This document shows positions 30,776 through 42,475 of a stretch of 64,000 bases of DNA, piece after piece; position 1 is the first letter of the stretch; every line of letters begins with the position of its first letter. The notes under the pieces are model-generated. The model ran no database searches. It was not told where the DNA came from and saw only the letters and a program-made list of their open reading frames with translations. The DNA lies in the NCBI RefSeq assembly GCF_001540865.1, contig NC_033639.1, positions 8,296,432 through 8,360,431 on the forward strand, read 5' to 3'. The position numbers and the translations under genes are program-made. This stretch comes from Ananas comosus. Its lineage: Eukaryota > Streptophyta > Magnoliopsida > Poales > Bromeliaceae.

Positions 30776-32689
30776 CGGGCCATTCGTTTCACATTTTGTG
30801 ACATTCCAGAAATCCTCCATACTATCTATTCAAGACAGTCAAATCGTCACCGTGGAACTCAATTTGCGAAGTAGTACGAGATATTGGTGAGGCGGTGGGG
30901 TCATTCTAGATTCCCAACATATATACAATACCTTGTATTAGGAGTAGGGATGCAAATGGATCCGGATTGGTGGAGCTCCAGCGCCAATCTGCCCCGAATG
31001 GGGCAATAAGTGGGGGACAATAAATGGATTCCGGGCAGTAAACGAGCGGAATTTTATGACCCAATATGTGGGGGACAATAAAGGAATGGTAAAAACGTAT
31101 AGAACTTCTGAACTACGGACCATTTTGAGTCAACTTTCCAACTTTCTTTCCAACTTTAACTACCCAACCTTTCAATTTGTTTGATTTGAGCTAATTACTT
31201 GCATCAATGAGAAGAACGACGCATTCAAATTTTGAAGTCAAAGTGTGGTTATCTGACTCAAATCAAACAAATCGAAAGGTCGGGTAGTAAAATCAAAATT
31301 TCAAAAGGTAGGATAGCCGATTCAAAATGATCCATAGTAATTCAAGGCAGGATACTCTAAAAAAATTGATCCACCCCCGGATCTGCCCTGAATAAGCATT
31401 TAAATTATAAGACAACTTCTAATTTTTCTAGAATATTATTTGAGTTTTAAATGCACGATATTCCTAGAATGCTATATACAAGTGAAATGAACAAACCCTA
31501 AAGTCAAAAGTTTCAAAAAATTTTATATTTAGCTAAAACCATACTTTTATACACTTCTTTTTTATTAGAAACAGAAATGCTAATATAAAAAATATACTAG
31601 TTTTTGAAACTATAAATCTAACTAGATAGTTAAAATCACATTAGATAACAACCTTCTCATGTACCACAATAATAAGGAATCGTCCAGTAAAATATATAGA
31701 ACAAACATATTGAGGGTCTCTTACAAAGCAGAGAGAATGGAACTACAATAGTTATTATATCATATTCAAAATAATTCCAGCTATGGGAGTGTGCACCTCT
31801 ATATTTCCACACAGTATCTTTGGCCATATCAATAATCCAAAGATGTACTCAAATACAATTAGTATCAAGTTTGAGGCAACAATCAAAATTAAAATCAAGC
31901 AAAACTCAGACTTATTACCCAGTTTGTTCTAACTCCTACTTGCCGGTGTTTTAAGAATAAAAACGGAAAACACACAGCATAAAAATCCCTTAATCCCAGA
32001 TCAAAATAAACTCCTTTCGAACAATGGATTAAATGAATTTCATTTCTAAGAGGGATGTCAAGGAGTAGATTCGACTCACTTAAAAAAGTAAGAAAAAGAA
32101 ACCACATTTGCCAACTAACAACATATCTATCATGACAACTGAAATTGAACAGTTTTGTTGTTTTAAAAAAAAATCAAACATCATAAAGTTCCTTGACTTG
32201 AAAAACCAAAAAAAACAAATCCAAAACCAATAGACTGAAACAAATTAACTTTGTTAATATAACTATTTTAAAAAAAATAGAGTGAACCAATAAAAAGAAC
32301 ATAGATAATATCATTGGCAGAACATGGATTCAACTTGCGCTAATCTTCCCCCTTTGACAGAATAACTGATCTTACTAGTATAAAGAAAGTCCCACAGCAA
32401 TAATATAGCAAATCAGGGAAAATTTCTTGAAGTTAAAAACAGTCAGTATCCTAAGGGGTCAGCCAATCAAAAAAAAATTTCTTAGTGTCAGAAGCTTACA
32501 AAGGAATAAAGTTAGTGAAAAAAGACGGCATAGATTAAAGAAAAAAATTATACTGAACAGCATCCCTAGACCAAAACCAAACACTCATCCAAACGAAATC
32601 TTAAAAATAAAATCTAATTTCACAGATATTAAAAAAATAGAAACTCCAATAAGAAGAGTAGCGATGAAAATAGCCTGAGACTCAAGGAC
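30776..32689. other. Long non-coding stretch
   Basis: Includes a possible element from about 30947 (TAGGGATGCAAATGGATCC) with internal GGGGGACAATAA repeats, then AT-rich DNA. No module, gene or RNA is seen over nearly 2 kb. Confidence 0.4.
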
Positions 32690-32860
32690 GATAGTCTCAC
32701 ATTTACCTTCCTTTACCATTTGTACAAATTTCACTCTCTCCCTCCCTCTGTTGACATGTCCAAATCAAACCAGTTCCAGTGGCAAATGGATGCAGCGGTT
32801 GCAATACCCGGCAAGTGCACTCATGCCATCCAAGCTGCCTTGCCATTACAACCTTCAATA
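32690..32860 (-). ncRNA. Partial family I unit (B)
   Basis: B is well conserved at 32786-32848 (TAATGGCAAGGCAGCTTGG, then an extra CACTTGCCGGGTATTGC before CAACCGCTGCA). A 16-nt insertion enlarges the hairpin loop and duplicates the GTGCA/TTGCA motif. The C end is only suggested by GTGAGACTATCG, and A is absent. Confidence 0.33.
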
Positions 32861-33151
32861 TAGAGTCCTCTAAATATGAGAAGAGTCAAACTAGCTAGCT
32901 GTGAGCACCATTCAGTCTAAACTGATTTACCAAACAAAACTAACTCATTGCCATTAATTTGATTAATTTTACTAGAAATTTGGTTCAGCTTAGTTTCATT
33001 AATTGACTGGAAAAAACCGAAACAAACAAAATTCCTTGAATTTTCAATAATTTGATAAGTAATAGTCTTTAGGTCGTGAGAAAATAATTAAAAAATTTAA
33101 CAAGCACTACCGCTAGAGTAAAGAGTTAGGATAAGATTAATCATATTTATA

Positions 33152-33480
33152 TGGGTAAACTTCAAATACCACCCCTGTGGTTCCGCACTTTCTCACTTTT
33201 GTACAATGTGGTTTAAAGTGTATCAAGTTAGTGTCCTGTGGTTTCATTTTTATCTTTTCGTCAGCTTTTCCGTTAATATTTCGTTAAATTATATACAAAA
33301 AAAACTTCAGATACCCCACCTAGATTTATCGAATATTCACTTTAGTACCCTTTAGTTTTAACTTTGTCACTAATTTAACGAAAAAATTAGTGGAATTAAT
33401 AATGAAAAGATAAAAATGAAACCACAGGGTACTAAAGTGAGAAAGTGTGAAACTACAGGGGCGGTATTTGAAGTTTTCCC
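33152..33480. mobile_element. TIR element with TATTTATA duplication
   Basis: Long inverted repeats: CTTCAAATACCACCCCTGTG at the left and the complement of CAGGGGCGGTATTTGAAG at the right. Flanked by TATTTATA (33144-33151 and 33481-33488). No coding frame. Degenerate relatives seem present near 51.73 and 61.17 kb. Confidence 0.75.
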
Positions 33481-33698
33481 TATTTATATTTATGTTTTGA
33501 CAGTTTTATGTATATTGGCCTAAATGAAAGTTTGTAAACCTTACGGCTGTCTAGCTAAAAAAAAAAAAAAAAAAAAAAACCATAACCCTCTTTGGGAGAT
33601 CAAATAGCAAAAAGAACCTCAAACAACGATTAACAAAAATGGAGAAATTCCACAAATAAAACAGATTAAAGAGAATTGGGAGGGATTGAACAAAGGTA

Positions 33699-33970
33699 GG
33701 CTCAGATTCGCCTTTGATCCATCACATGAAGAGATCTCCCTCTCCTTTTCCTCTCCTCTTGCTCAAATCCTTCGAGGACTATGACTGCAGCGGTTGCACT
33801 GAAGCCATCCAAGCTTATTGCCGTCATAATCCATTTAATTTGGGATCAGGAATGAGCACAACGAGAAAAAAGAGTTTAGTTTAGAGATCACCCATCAATC
33901 AGTGATATGCCATCACCAGCTCCAATTGCTTGGATACAAACCAATGGCTATTGCGATCATCATCACCTGC
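33699..33970 (-). ncRNA. Family I unit, long form
   Basis: Minus strand: GCAGGTGATGATGATCGC (A), an insertion with GAGCTGGTGATGGCATATC, a GTGATC donor-like site near 33883, B at 33783-33830 (GACGGCAATAAGCTTGG with AACCGCTGCAGTC), and C GATCAAAGGCGAATCTGAGC. CTGA is intact. The inserted segment matches that of the 3943-4218 unit, so these two form a long-form subfamily of about 272-276 nt. Confidence 0.42.
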
Positions 33971-33993
33971 TTATAGATGCAAAAGTTTGTCTG

Positions 33994-34165
33994 CATTCAC
34001 AGAGAGCAGCTGTATGCATTCACAGAGAGCAGCAGAAGAAGTACGCATTCACAGAGAGCAGCAGCAGCAGCAGAAGAAGAAGAAGAAGAAGAAGAAGAAG
34101 AATATGCATGCACTCACAGAGAGGAGGAGGAGGAGGAGCAGCAGCAGCAGCAGCAGAAGAAAGAA
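33994..34165. repeat. CACAGAGAGCAGC repeats and triplet tract
   Basis: Four to five copies of ATTCACAGAGAGCAGC are followed by AGC, AGA, GGA and AGC triplet runs. Open frames here are homopolymeric. Confidence 0.85.
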
Positions 34166-34304
34166 AAAGGGTTTAGAAACAAAAAAACACAAGTTCAAAC
34201 CACATTACGAGGGGCATAAATCACCCACCACTCAACAAAGAACCATCAGCTACACAAGAAGCAACAATTCCGCAGAGCTCCTGGTAGAAATAAGGAAGGT
34301 TTGA

Positions 34305-34695
34305 AGCAGGGAAAGCAAATCCCTGCCCAGATGCACTTGTCTACCACACCCAAAGAATTACAGGCTTGTTCTGTTGGATAAATTGCACCACTAGTCCCCA
34401 AACTTTTAGCCAAGTTTCATTTTGGTCCTCAAATTTCATGTTGGATACTAGATATCCGAAAATTTTGGTACATTATTTTCACTCATTAGCACATTATTTT
34501 CAGTCATTAGCCTCATCTTTTGCTAGAGGAAAATTTATTGCCTGCACCAGGTGCATCCAAACATTCACGCACCAAGCATCCATCGGCTCTCAATCTCATC
34601 CAGGAGACAAAGGCACAATGATGCAGGTGCTTAATGATGCACAATTTCTCATGCACATATACCAGCCAAGCTTGCGTAACTTCATAACCTTCTAG
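34305..34695. repeat. Paralogous module pair, copy 1
   Basis: Matches 35610-35970. Shared segments include TCCCTGCCCAGATGCA-like, AATTGCACCACTAGTCCCC, a D block GCCTGCACCAGGTGCATCC, GGCACAATGATGCAGGTGC (family III A-like) and CACAATTTCTCATGCA. The two copies flank the hAT-like element at 34848-35599. Confidence 0.6.
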
Positions 34696-34796
34696 CACCC
34701 AAGAGAAGAAAAAAGCATCACACACACACAATGAGAATGAGAGAGAGAGAGAGAGCGAGAGAGAGAGAGGGGAAGTCTTGAAATCTAAAAGCAAGC

Positions 34797-34846
34797 CTAG
34801 AGGCCTTAGAATTTAACTGCTGACATTTAACTTTTAAGGCCTCTAG
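34797..34846. repeat. Perfect 12-bp inverted repeat
   Basis: CTAGAGGCCTTA (34797-34808) and TAAGGCCTCTAG (34835-34846) with a 26-nt centre that itself contains ATTTAA twice. It directly adjoins the hAT-like element. Confidence 0.7.
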
Positions 34847-34847
34847 A

Positions 34848-35314
34848 CAGGGGTGTAAACGAGCCGAGCTTTAGCGAGCTTATCTCAGCTCAAGCTTGGC
34901 TTAAAATTAATTTCAAGCCTAAACTTAGGCTCAAGCTCACCTTGAAATTAATTCGGGCCTTGCTGGAGAGAGCGTAACTTCAAATCGAGCGAGCTCGAGC
35001 CCTAAACGAGCCACTTGAAATTCTTAACATCATACAATCTATAATTTAATTTTTGTAAAACAATATCTAAATTTGATACAAAAATATGTCTAATAGTTCA
35101 ACATATAAAATAAATGCATGAATACGGTATTATAATATTAAGAAAAGTAATTTAGGGGAAGTGACTGGGCGAGCAAGTGAAAGAGAGGGAGAGGGAGTAA
35201 TTAAAGCAAGGTTTTGCTGGTTTGGTTTTGCGGGTCAACAAATATGCCCAATAACCTAAACTCTATATACATATAATTAAAATACATAATATATAATTAT
35301 ATATTTATAAATAC

Positions 35315-35365
<51 letters not shown>

Positions 35366-35599
35366 GAGCTTTTCGAGCCTATTCAAGCGAGCCCAGCAAT
35401 ACTCAAGCTTGGCTTGAAATCAATTGAGTTTTTTTTCTCTTCAAGCTCAGCTCAATTAATTTCGAGTCGAGCTCGAGCGAGCTAAATACCGAGCCGAACA
35501 TGAGCCGAACACGAGCCGAACACGAGCTGAATTTTTAACGAGCCAGCTCGTGTTCGAGCTGACCCCAGCTCGCTCGTGTTCAGCTCGTTGACACCCCTA
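34848..35599. mobile_element. hAT-like element, CGAGC family
   Basis: Terminal CAGGGGTGTAAACGAGC and GCTCGTTGACACCCCTA (imperfect inverted repeats of the TAGGGGTG type). Subterminal regions are dense in GAGCTCGAG words; the centre is AT-rich with a TA run of 43 bp (about 35320-35362). No target duplication can be made out. Confidence 0.65.
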
Positions 35600-35609
35600 A
35601 TAGTGTGAA

Positions 35610-35970
35610 GCAGAGAAAGCAAGTCCTTGCCAAGATGCATTTGTCTGCCATTCGAAAAGCATTACACCTCTTTTTTTAGGTAAATTGCACTATTAGCCCC
35701 CAAAACTTTCACTCAAGTTTCCATTTGGTCCTCGAATTTCCAAGCTGACTATTAGATACCCGAAACTTCAGCCATTAGCCTCATATTTGTTGAAGAAAAA
35801 GTTATTCCCTTCACCCAGTGTATCCGTACATTCATGCGCCTTGCATCCATCAACTCTCAACCTCATACAGGAGGCTGAGGAACAATGGCGCAGGTGCATG
35901 CTATGGCACAATTTCTCATGCATGTAAACCAGCCAACCTTACGGAGTTCATACCCCTCCAGCACATGAGA
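35610..35970. repeat. Paralogous module pair, copy 2
   Basis: Counterpart of 34305-34695. D reads TTCACCCAGTGTATCCG and the A-like block AACAATGGCGCAGGTGC, so this copy is more decayed. Confidence 0.55.
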
Positions 35971-35975
35971 AGAAC

Positions 35976-35978
<3 letters not shown>

Positions 35979-36045
<67 letters not shown>

Positions 36046-36065
36046 CAGAGAGACAGAGAGAGAGA
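35979..36065. repeat. CA/GATA/GA compound microsatellite
   Basis: CA for about 38 bp, then four GATA units, then GA with ACAGAG interruptions. Confidence 0.9.
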
Positions 36066-36548
36066 CTTGAACATTCGAGAGGGCCTTATAACGCCATCCC
36101 TTTCACTCAATTTTCGGGGCCTTCTACTTTGCCCTCCTGTTTAGTTTTACCTGGAAGTAATAAGAAGAGTTACGGCAGATATTCAATATAAGTACCTTGC
36201 ATTAATTATTGAATAAGAATGCATATAGAACCTTACAAAACTCTGAATTTCCTCAAGTTTTAGAAACCATATCTAAAACACTCACTTGCATATGTAATTG
36301 AAATACCATTCAATATATCAACCACAACACTATATTCCAATAATCAAATAATTATATAACCTATCTAAAATGCCATAACCTTGTATACAAACCCTCAAAA
36401 GATAGGCTTAAATCGTGAATTTCACTTCATAGCGATGTTGTCCCCTATCCTCCCTACCCCCCAATCGAGGCTTTCCTTTAAAACTATGATCCACAACCAA
36501 CAAAAGTGATAAGTTGAGCATTAAGCACTATTTGTCGACATATTGGAG

Positions 36549-37295
36549 GATATACACCATCAGAAACTAGTGATCAAGTGAAAATAACACGGTCAAACAA
36601 AACCCTTGATTTGAAAGAATCTTTGTACTTCTAGACAAGCTAACAAATTAACAAGAACAACGCTACTCGTAGACCCAAAAGTTTGATGAAAAATCTTAAG
36701 CTCTCTCTATCCAAGGGTTTACACGCCCCTTTTCACCTTTCAATATTAAAAAACAAAATTATTTTTTTCTTAATTATTATTTTTTGAACAAAAATTTTGA
36801 AAACGAAAGCATTACTTTTCTCAAAAACATATTTTTTTTGAAAAAAAAAAACTTTTTTGAAGAACCAAACATACGGAAAAAAAAATACTAATCTAGCAAG
36901 AAAATTATTTTCCGGAATATTTTTTCGAAAAACAAACACCATCTAAGAGGAGATAATGACTGGGGGGGAGAGGGAGGCTCAGATTCGCCTTTGGTCGCTC
37001 ACTTCCTAGGGCTACAAATGGCTATAGCGGTTGCAACAAATGCCATCCAAGCTCTTCCTCGCCATTATAGCCCCTTCGAAGTGGGATCCAAAGAGCTTCA
37101 TGAGAAGAAGAGAAGGGTTTAAGCTTCGAGATTTACCCACTGAATCAGTGCAATACGCCATATCGCGATCATCATCGCCTCCCATTGTTGTGGATGTGAT
37201 ATGCATGAGTGTGTGGATCGGAGAAGAAGAAGAAGAAGCAGCAGCAGCAGAGAAAGAGAGTTTTGAGTGGGGAAACGAAGATGCAGAAGATGATA
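36549..37295. repeat. Triplicated segment, copy a
   Basis: Begins ATACACCATCAGAAACTAG, like copy b at 38147, and includes a family I unit. Ends at GATGATA where an ATTCGG-rich element starts. Confidence 0.8.
36974..37182 (-). ncRNA. Family I unit (A-B-C)
   Basis: 209 nt with textbook ends: GGAGGCGATGATGATCGC and AAGGCGAATCTGAGCCTCC, pairing over six bases around RTGATGA and CTGA. The middle has TTCAGTGG before GTAAATC (donor-like, about 37132), a pyrimidine-rich CTTCTCTTCTTCTC and B (AATGGCGAGGAAGAGCTTGG). The distal B arm has changed to GCTATAGCC, weakening that hairpin. Two sister copies at 38573 and 39701. Confidence 0.48.
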
Positions 37296-38146
37296 GTTAG
37301 TTAATTCGGATTCGGCAAAAAATTCGGTACGGGTATAACCCGGATAAAATTCGTCTTCTAATTTTTAAATAAAAATTCGTTGAAAAATACAGCTAAAAAA
37401 CAGATTCATCAATTATTCGAATACATGATTTATACGGATATTACACGTTCACCAATTAAAAATTCGGGATAAAAAATTCGGCTATTAAACTAAGTTTTTT
37501 TCTCTCAAGATTTATGCTATTAGCCAAAAAAAAAAAAAAAAGTAACTAGAATGTAATAGAAGAGATTATAACCCTCTTTAATTCTCTCCCTCTCTCTCTA
37601 TATACATATATATAAAACTCACCGAAACGATGAAAGGGGAAAATTATTATTTCATGTATGCTGTAGAGATTAAAGATAAAAAAGAAGTAATGAATCTTAA
37701 TAAATGCATATTCACAATGATGTTGTTACTCAAAACCATACAATCAGTAATTAAGAGAAGATGAAATAAAGGAAAGAGAGAGAGAAACTAAAGCATAAAA
37801 ATTTCTTGTAAAGAACCACCCGATTACTGATCCATCGTTGGAGAGAAGAGGCGACGAGGAGGGTTTCGATTTCTGAAGAGTGAAGAACCCGATCTTCGAT
37901 GTGGCCCCGCGGGGGCTTCCGATGGCATTCGGCGAGCGGCCGAAAGGGAAGATTGGGAGGGGAAGGGATGGGGACTAGGGTCGGTGGCAGGGCGGCAGGG
38001 GTGAGAAGTTAGGGCAAAACTTTTTGATCGAGTGATATGATATTTTTTTCTGAATTTTCGGAAAAAATACGAATAGGGATGTTTTATTCATTTTTTTCAA
38101 AAATTCGCGAATAATTTATTCGCGAATTATTCACGAATTAACTAAC
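37296..38146. mobile_element. ATTCGG-rich TIR element
   Basis: Perfect 13-bp ends GTTAGTTAATTCG and CGAATTAACTAAC. Inside are many AAAATTCG/GGATTCGG words near both ends and a GC-rich block at 37861-38010 unlike the surroundings, possibly captured host DNA. It lies exactly between copies a and b of the triplicated segment. Confidence 0.65.
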
Positions 38147-38572
38147 ATACACCATCAGAAACTAGTGATCAAATGAAAATAACACGGTCAAGCAAAACCC
38201 TTGATTTGAAAGAATCTTTGTAATTCTAGACAAGCTAACAAATTAACAAGAACAACGCTACTCGTAGACCCAAAAGTTTGATGAAAATCCTTATGCTCTC
38301 TCCACCCAAGGGTTTACACGCCCCTTGTCACCTTTCAATGTTAAAAGACCAAAAAAAAATTCTTAATTATTATTTTTTGAACAAAAATTTTGAAAACGAA
38401 AGCATTACTTTTCTCAAGAACATATTTTTTTGAAAAATATATATATACTTTTTTGAAGAACCAAACATACGAAAAAAAAAAAAATACTAATCTAGCGAGA
38501 AAATTATTTTCCGGAATATTTTTTCGAAAAACAAACACCATCTAAGAGGAGATAATGACTGGGGGGGAGAGG

Positions 38573-38788
38573 GACGCTCAGATTCGCCTTTGGTGGCTCA
38601 CTTCCTAGGGCTACAAATGGCTACAGCGGTTGCAACAAATGCCATCCAAGCTCTTCCTCGCCATTATAGCCCCTTCGAAGTGGGATCCAAAGAGATTCAT
38701 GAGAAGAAGAAGAAGGGCAAGGGTTTAAGCTTCGAGATTTACCCACTGAATCAGTGCAATACGCCATATCGCGATCATCATCGCCCCC
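38573..38788 (-). ncRNA. Family I unit (A-B-C)
   Basis: Like 36974-37182. The 5' stem is GGGGGGCGATGATGATCGC and the 3' end AATCTGAGCGTCC, so both strands of the terminal stem have changed (GGAGGC to GGGGGC, GCCTCC to GCGTCC) and one mismatch results. CTGA and RTGATGA remain. Confidence 0.45.
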
Positions 38789-39194
38789 CATTGTTGTGGA
38801 TGCGATGTGCATGAGTGTGTGTGGATCGGAGAAGAAGAAGAAGAAGCAGCAGAGAAAGAGAGTTTGGGTGGGGGGAACGAAGATGCAGAAGATAATGGTA
38901 GAGGCGAAGATTCTAGAGAGAGCTTCTTTCTTTATTGGATTCCATAAAGAAAGTGAACAGAGTGGAGGCGGTCTCTTCTATGTAGCAGTTACACAGCATC
39001 GCTTTTGTCGCAAGCCAATTAAATTTTTTACAAATAAAATAAAAGATAAGATATATTTATAAAAAGGGATAATTATATAGGACTCCTTCAAAAATCCTAT
39101 TATCCTATCAAAAATTTCGACAATCATGAATTAAAAAATAACTAATCATAATTAATTAAAAGATAAATTAATTTTTTAATATATATATATATAT

Positions 39195-39431
39195 AGTCCG
39201 GCTGGAATACTATCGATAGTACCAAGGGATAGTACCAAGGATTTAGTACTATCGAATTTTCTACCGTTAAATTTAACCCTTGATAATTTTTACCCATCAG
39301 ATTATACTATTCAACCAACAACTCACTCAACCTTAAGGGACCCATATCATCCTAACAACACATTTCTCAATTCAAAGGCTAAAAAATTAATAGCATCAAT
39401 AGCTTAGTGCTATTAATAGTATTCCGGTCTA

Positions 39432-39434
<3 letters not shown>
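39195..39434. mobile_element. TA-flanked MITE (ACTATCGATAGT family)
   Basis: AGTCCGGCTGGAATACTATC at the left and CTATTAATAGTATTCCGG at the right form imperfect inverted ends inside TA runs. The copy at 40331-40571 is its duplicate. Confidence 0.7.
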
Positions 39435-39488
<54 letters not shown>

Positions 39489-39489
39489 N
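39489..39489. other. Assembly gap (single N)
   Basis: A single N between a long TA run and the start of copy c. Confidence 0.95.
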
Positions 39490-39700
39490 GTTAAAAGACA
39501 AAAAAAAAATTCTTAATTATTATTTTTTGAACAAAAATTTTGAAAACGAAAGCATTACTTTTCTCAAAAACATATTTTTTTGAAAAAAATATATATACTT
39601 TTTTGAAGAACCAAACATACGAAAAAAAAAAAAAAATACTAATCTAGCGAGAAAATTATTTTCCGGAATATATTTTCGAAAAACAAGCACCATCTAAGAG

Positions 39701-39929
39701 GAGGCTCAAATTCCCCTTTGGTCGCTCCCTTTGGTCGCTCACTTCCTAGGGCTACAAATGGCTACAGCGGTTGCAACAAATGCCATCCAAGCTCTTCCTC
39801 GCCATTATAGCCCCTTCGAAGTGGGATCCAAAGAGCTTCATGAGAAGAAGAAGAAGGACAAGGGTTTAAGCTTCGAGATTTACCCACTGAATCAGTGCAA
39901 TACGCCATATCGCGATCATCATCGTCTCC
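39701..39929 (-). ncRNA. Family I unit (A-B-C)
   Basis: Third copy. GGAGACGATGATGATCGC and AATTTGAGCCTCC: box D has mutated to TTGA, and one base of the 5' stem changed (GGC to GAC). A 13-bp duplication (TTTGGTCGCTC twice on plus, 39717-39741) lengthens the C side. Likely losing function if it had one. Confidence 0.4.
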
Positions 39930-40330
39930 CATTGTTGTGGATGCGATGTGCATGAGTGTATGTGGATCGGAGAAGAAGAAGAAGCAGCAGCAGAGAAAGA
40001 GAGTTTGAGTGGGGGGAACGAAGATGCAGAAGATAATGGCAGAGGCGAAGATTCTAGAGAGAGCTTCTTTCTTTATTGGATTCCATAAAGAAAGTGAGAG
40101 GAGGCGGTCTCTTCTATGTAGCAGTTACACAGCATCGCTTTTGTCGCAGGCCAATTAAATTTTTTACAAATAAAATAAAAGATAAGATATATTTATAAAA
40201 AGGGATAATTATATAGGACTCCTTCAAAAATCCTATTATCCTATCAAAAATTTCGACAATCATGAATTAAAAAATAACTAATCATAATTAATTAAAAGAT
40301 AAATTAATTTTTTAATATATATATATATAT

Positions 40331-40571
40331 AGTCCGGCTGAAATACTATCGATAGTACCAAGGGATAGTACCAAGGATTTAGTACTATCGAATTTTCTAC
40401 CGTTAAATTTAACCCTTGATAATTTTTACCCATCAGATTATACTATTCAACTAACAACTCACTCAACCCTAAGGGGCCCATATCATCCTAACAACACATT
40501 TCTCAATTCAAAGGCTAAAAAATTAATAGCATCAATAGCTTAGTGCTATTGATAGTATTCCGGTCTAATTT
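40331..40571. mobile_element. TA-flanked MITE (ACTATCGATAGT family)
   Basis: Duplicate of 39195-39434 within copy c, with a few substitutions (CCGGCTGAAATAC for CCGGCTGGAATAC). Confidence 0.7.
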
Positions 40572-40605
40572 TATATATATATATATATATATATAATTTA
40601 TATTT

Positions 40606-41181
40606 TCTTTCTAACTCCCTTCTCTTTAACCATAGTGATAGTAAAATTTACGGCGACAGCAACAGCGAAGGCAAGACCCTTGGTCGGAGCAAAAATAAAA
40701 TACACTACACGTACCGTGACGAAGGCAAGGAAAGAAAAAAAAAATATAACTTTTTATAAAGATAAATTTGTAAGAATAAAATAATTATTTTACAAATCCA
40801 CCGTTAGAAAACTAAAAGTGAATCCAACGGAGAGACAAATATGAATGAATTAAAACTTTTTGAGAGAGATTTTTTAAATCAAAAAATTTTCAAAAGGACA
40901 AATTTGATTATTTAAGTTTTGTATAAATTTATCAATCATTTGATATATTTACAAAGAGTTTAATGAAATTAATCCTTATAAAAAACCTATATAAGGGCGG
41001 GTGTACTCAACAAGCAAAGATTAATTAGCTAGAAACATAAAGATGGAAAAAAAAAAATTAAAAAAAAATAGAACACGGCAGTAGCACCACATAAAGATGT
41101 GGTTTTCAACATAACAGTTGCACAACTTCATCTGTATCTCTAGCCAATAAATGTCTTTTAAAAATAAAAGTATAATAATAA
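40606..41181. other. Non-coding spacer
   Basis: AT-rich DNA without a module. Some A-runs near 41050. Confidence 0.35.
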
Positions 41182-41439
41182 GCTGCAGCGTTTGGTTAGA
41201 GGATAGAAATAGAAATAAGCCCTTATCCCCTTTTCTACCCAAACGCTAATTTTTTATCCAAAAATAGTAGTTCTCGATTATCCCTACCAACACCTTCATT
41301 TTCTATATAAAACTACTTAATATTTTTCTTATTTCCGGAAACAATTCAATTTTCATTCAAACGCTATTTTTCTTATCCCTATATTTGTACCTATTTCTGT
41401 AATAACTAGTTCTTACTTATACCCGAACCAAACGGTACC
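41182..41439. mobile_element. PIF/Harbinger-like MITE with TAA duplication
   Basis: Left end GCTGCAGCGTTTGGTT, right end ACCCGAACCAAACGGTACC; TAA at 41179-41181 and 41440-41442. 258 bp. Confidence 0.8.
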
Positions 41440-42118
41440 TAAAGTACAAAAACCCATTAATGGGTCAGTGAACAATAAAAGCGTAATTTAATTAATTGAG
41501 AACATGATGATATAAGAAAGAGTGTAGAATGCGTTCAACTGATTGAGAACATATGATACACAAGAAAAAGTGTAGAATGTGACGGTGACACCACAGGTCT
41601 TTTAGATAGCAATTATACCACATCTTATCTCTATCCCTCGGTTATTGACTTGGCCAGTAGCAAGAGCAAGATTTACCTTGGCACTCAAATAAAGCTTGAG
41701 TTACTGCAGAAAATCGCTATTTCCCGTCCCACTTTCCGGCGAAACAAATATGCCCTAAGCCCTTTCCTTCGGCCAAATAAAATGAACTCTGCAGGGAAAA
41801 TAGCACCAACAACATCTAAGACTCAGGATATCCACCAGTCGACTTCAAGGCAGCTTTTGCAAAATCAGACACTTTGACTTTAAAATTTGAATATGTCGAC
41901 TATCTTTACTAATATAGTTCACGCAATCGTCACAACTATAAATTCATTAAAATAAATAGATTAAATTTTAAAGGCAGTCAAAGTAACAACGACCGACTTG
42001 AATCAAACAAATTGAAAAATCTAGTAAAATTAAAATTTTAAAAGATTAGTTAACTAATTCAAAATGATACATAGTTCAGATAAGTTCGGTAAGATTTTAC
42101 CAAAATGGAAAATAAAGA
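41440..42118. other. Non-coding spacer
   Basis: A short imperfect tandem (GATTGAGAACATATGAT / AAGTGTAGAATG, 41497-41580) and otherwise A-rich DNA. No gene. Confidence 0.35.
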
Positions 42119-42475
42119 AGGCTCGGATTTGGCGATGAATGAAATATCATGAATTGCAGAAACTTCCACTGCAAGGTCAGTATCAGGAAAGCCAAGTGCA
42201 TAAGAAGTACGGATACACTGCAGGCATGTGGGTAGGTGTACAGGGAGCATCGCTCAACGAACTAAAGATGGCGGCAAATGGTCACCTGCAAAGAAGATGG
42301 CCGGCCAAAAACTCGCAGCGCCAAGCATGCTTAAGCCTCAAAAGACAGGAGAGAATGGCAGAAACCTGCACAAAAAAGCATCAAAACTCAAAATTCAATG
42401 AGTCTGTACACCAAATCATGCAAACCAGTTTAGTATCTGGTTGTTTGGGCCAAAATCATCATAGCCTCAAAAAGA
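42119..42475 (-). ncRNA. Family II unit (A-B-D-C)
   Basis: 357 nt. A at 42447-42475: TTCTTTTTGAG then GCTATGATGATTTTGGCC. B at 42270-42325: GGCGCTGCGAGTTTTTGG, GTGACCATTTGCCGCC, with a weakened inner arm. D at about 42215 (CACATGCCTGCAGTGTA). C at 42119-42150: CGCCAAATCCGAGCC, so box D CTGA has mutated to CCGA. Confidence 0.4.

Larger units (their letters stand above)
38147..39488. repeat. Triplicated segment, copy b
   Basis: Shares 38147-38890 with copy a and 38341-39488 with copy c. Includes a family I unit and a MITE, and ends in a TA run at the N. Confidence 0.85.
39490..40605. repeat. Triplicated segment, copy c
   Basis: Starts at TTAAAAGACAAAAAAAAAA, the equivalent of 38341, and follows copy b to its MITE with a few percent differences. 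The start coincides with the N. Confidence 0.85.

Noticed and set aside
32427..32678. 83-codon lysine-rich frame
   Set aside because: Composition follows the A-rich DNA; no other sign of coding.
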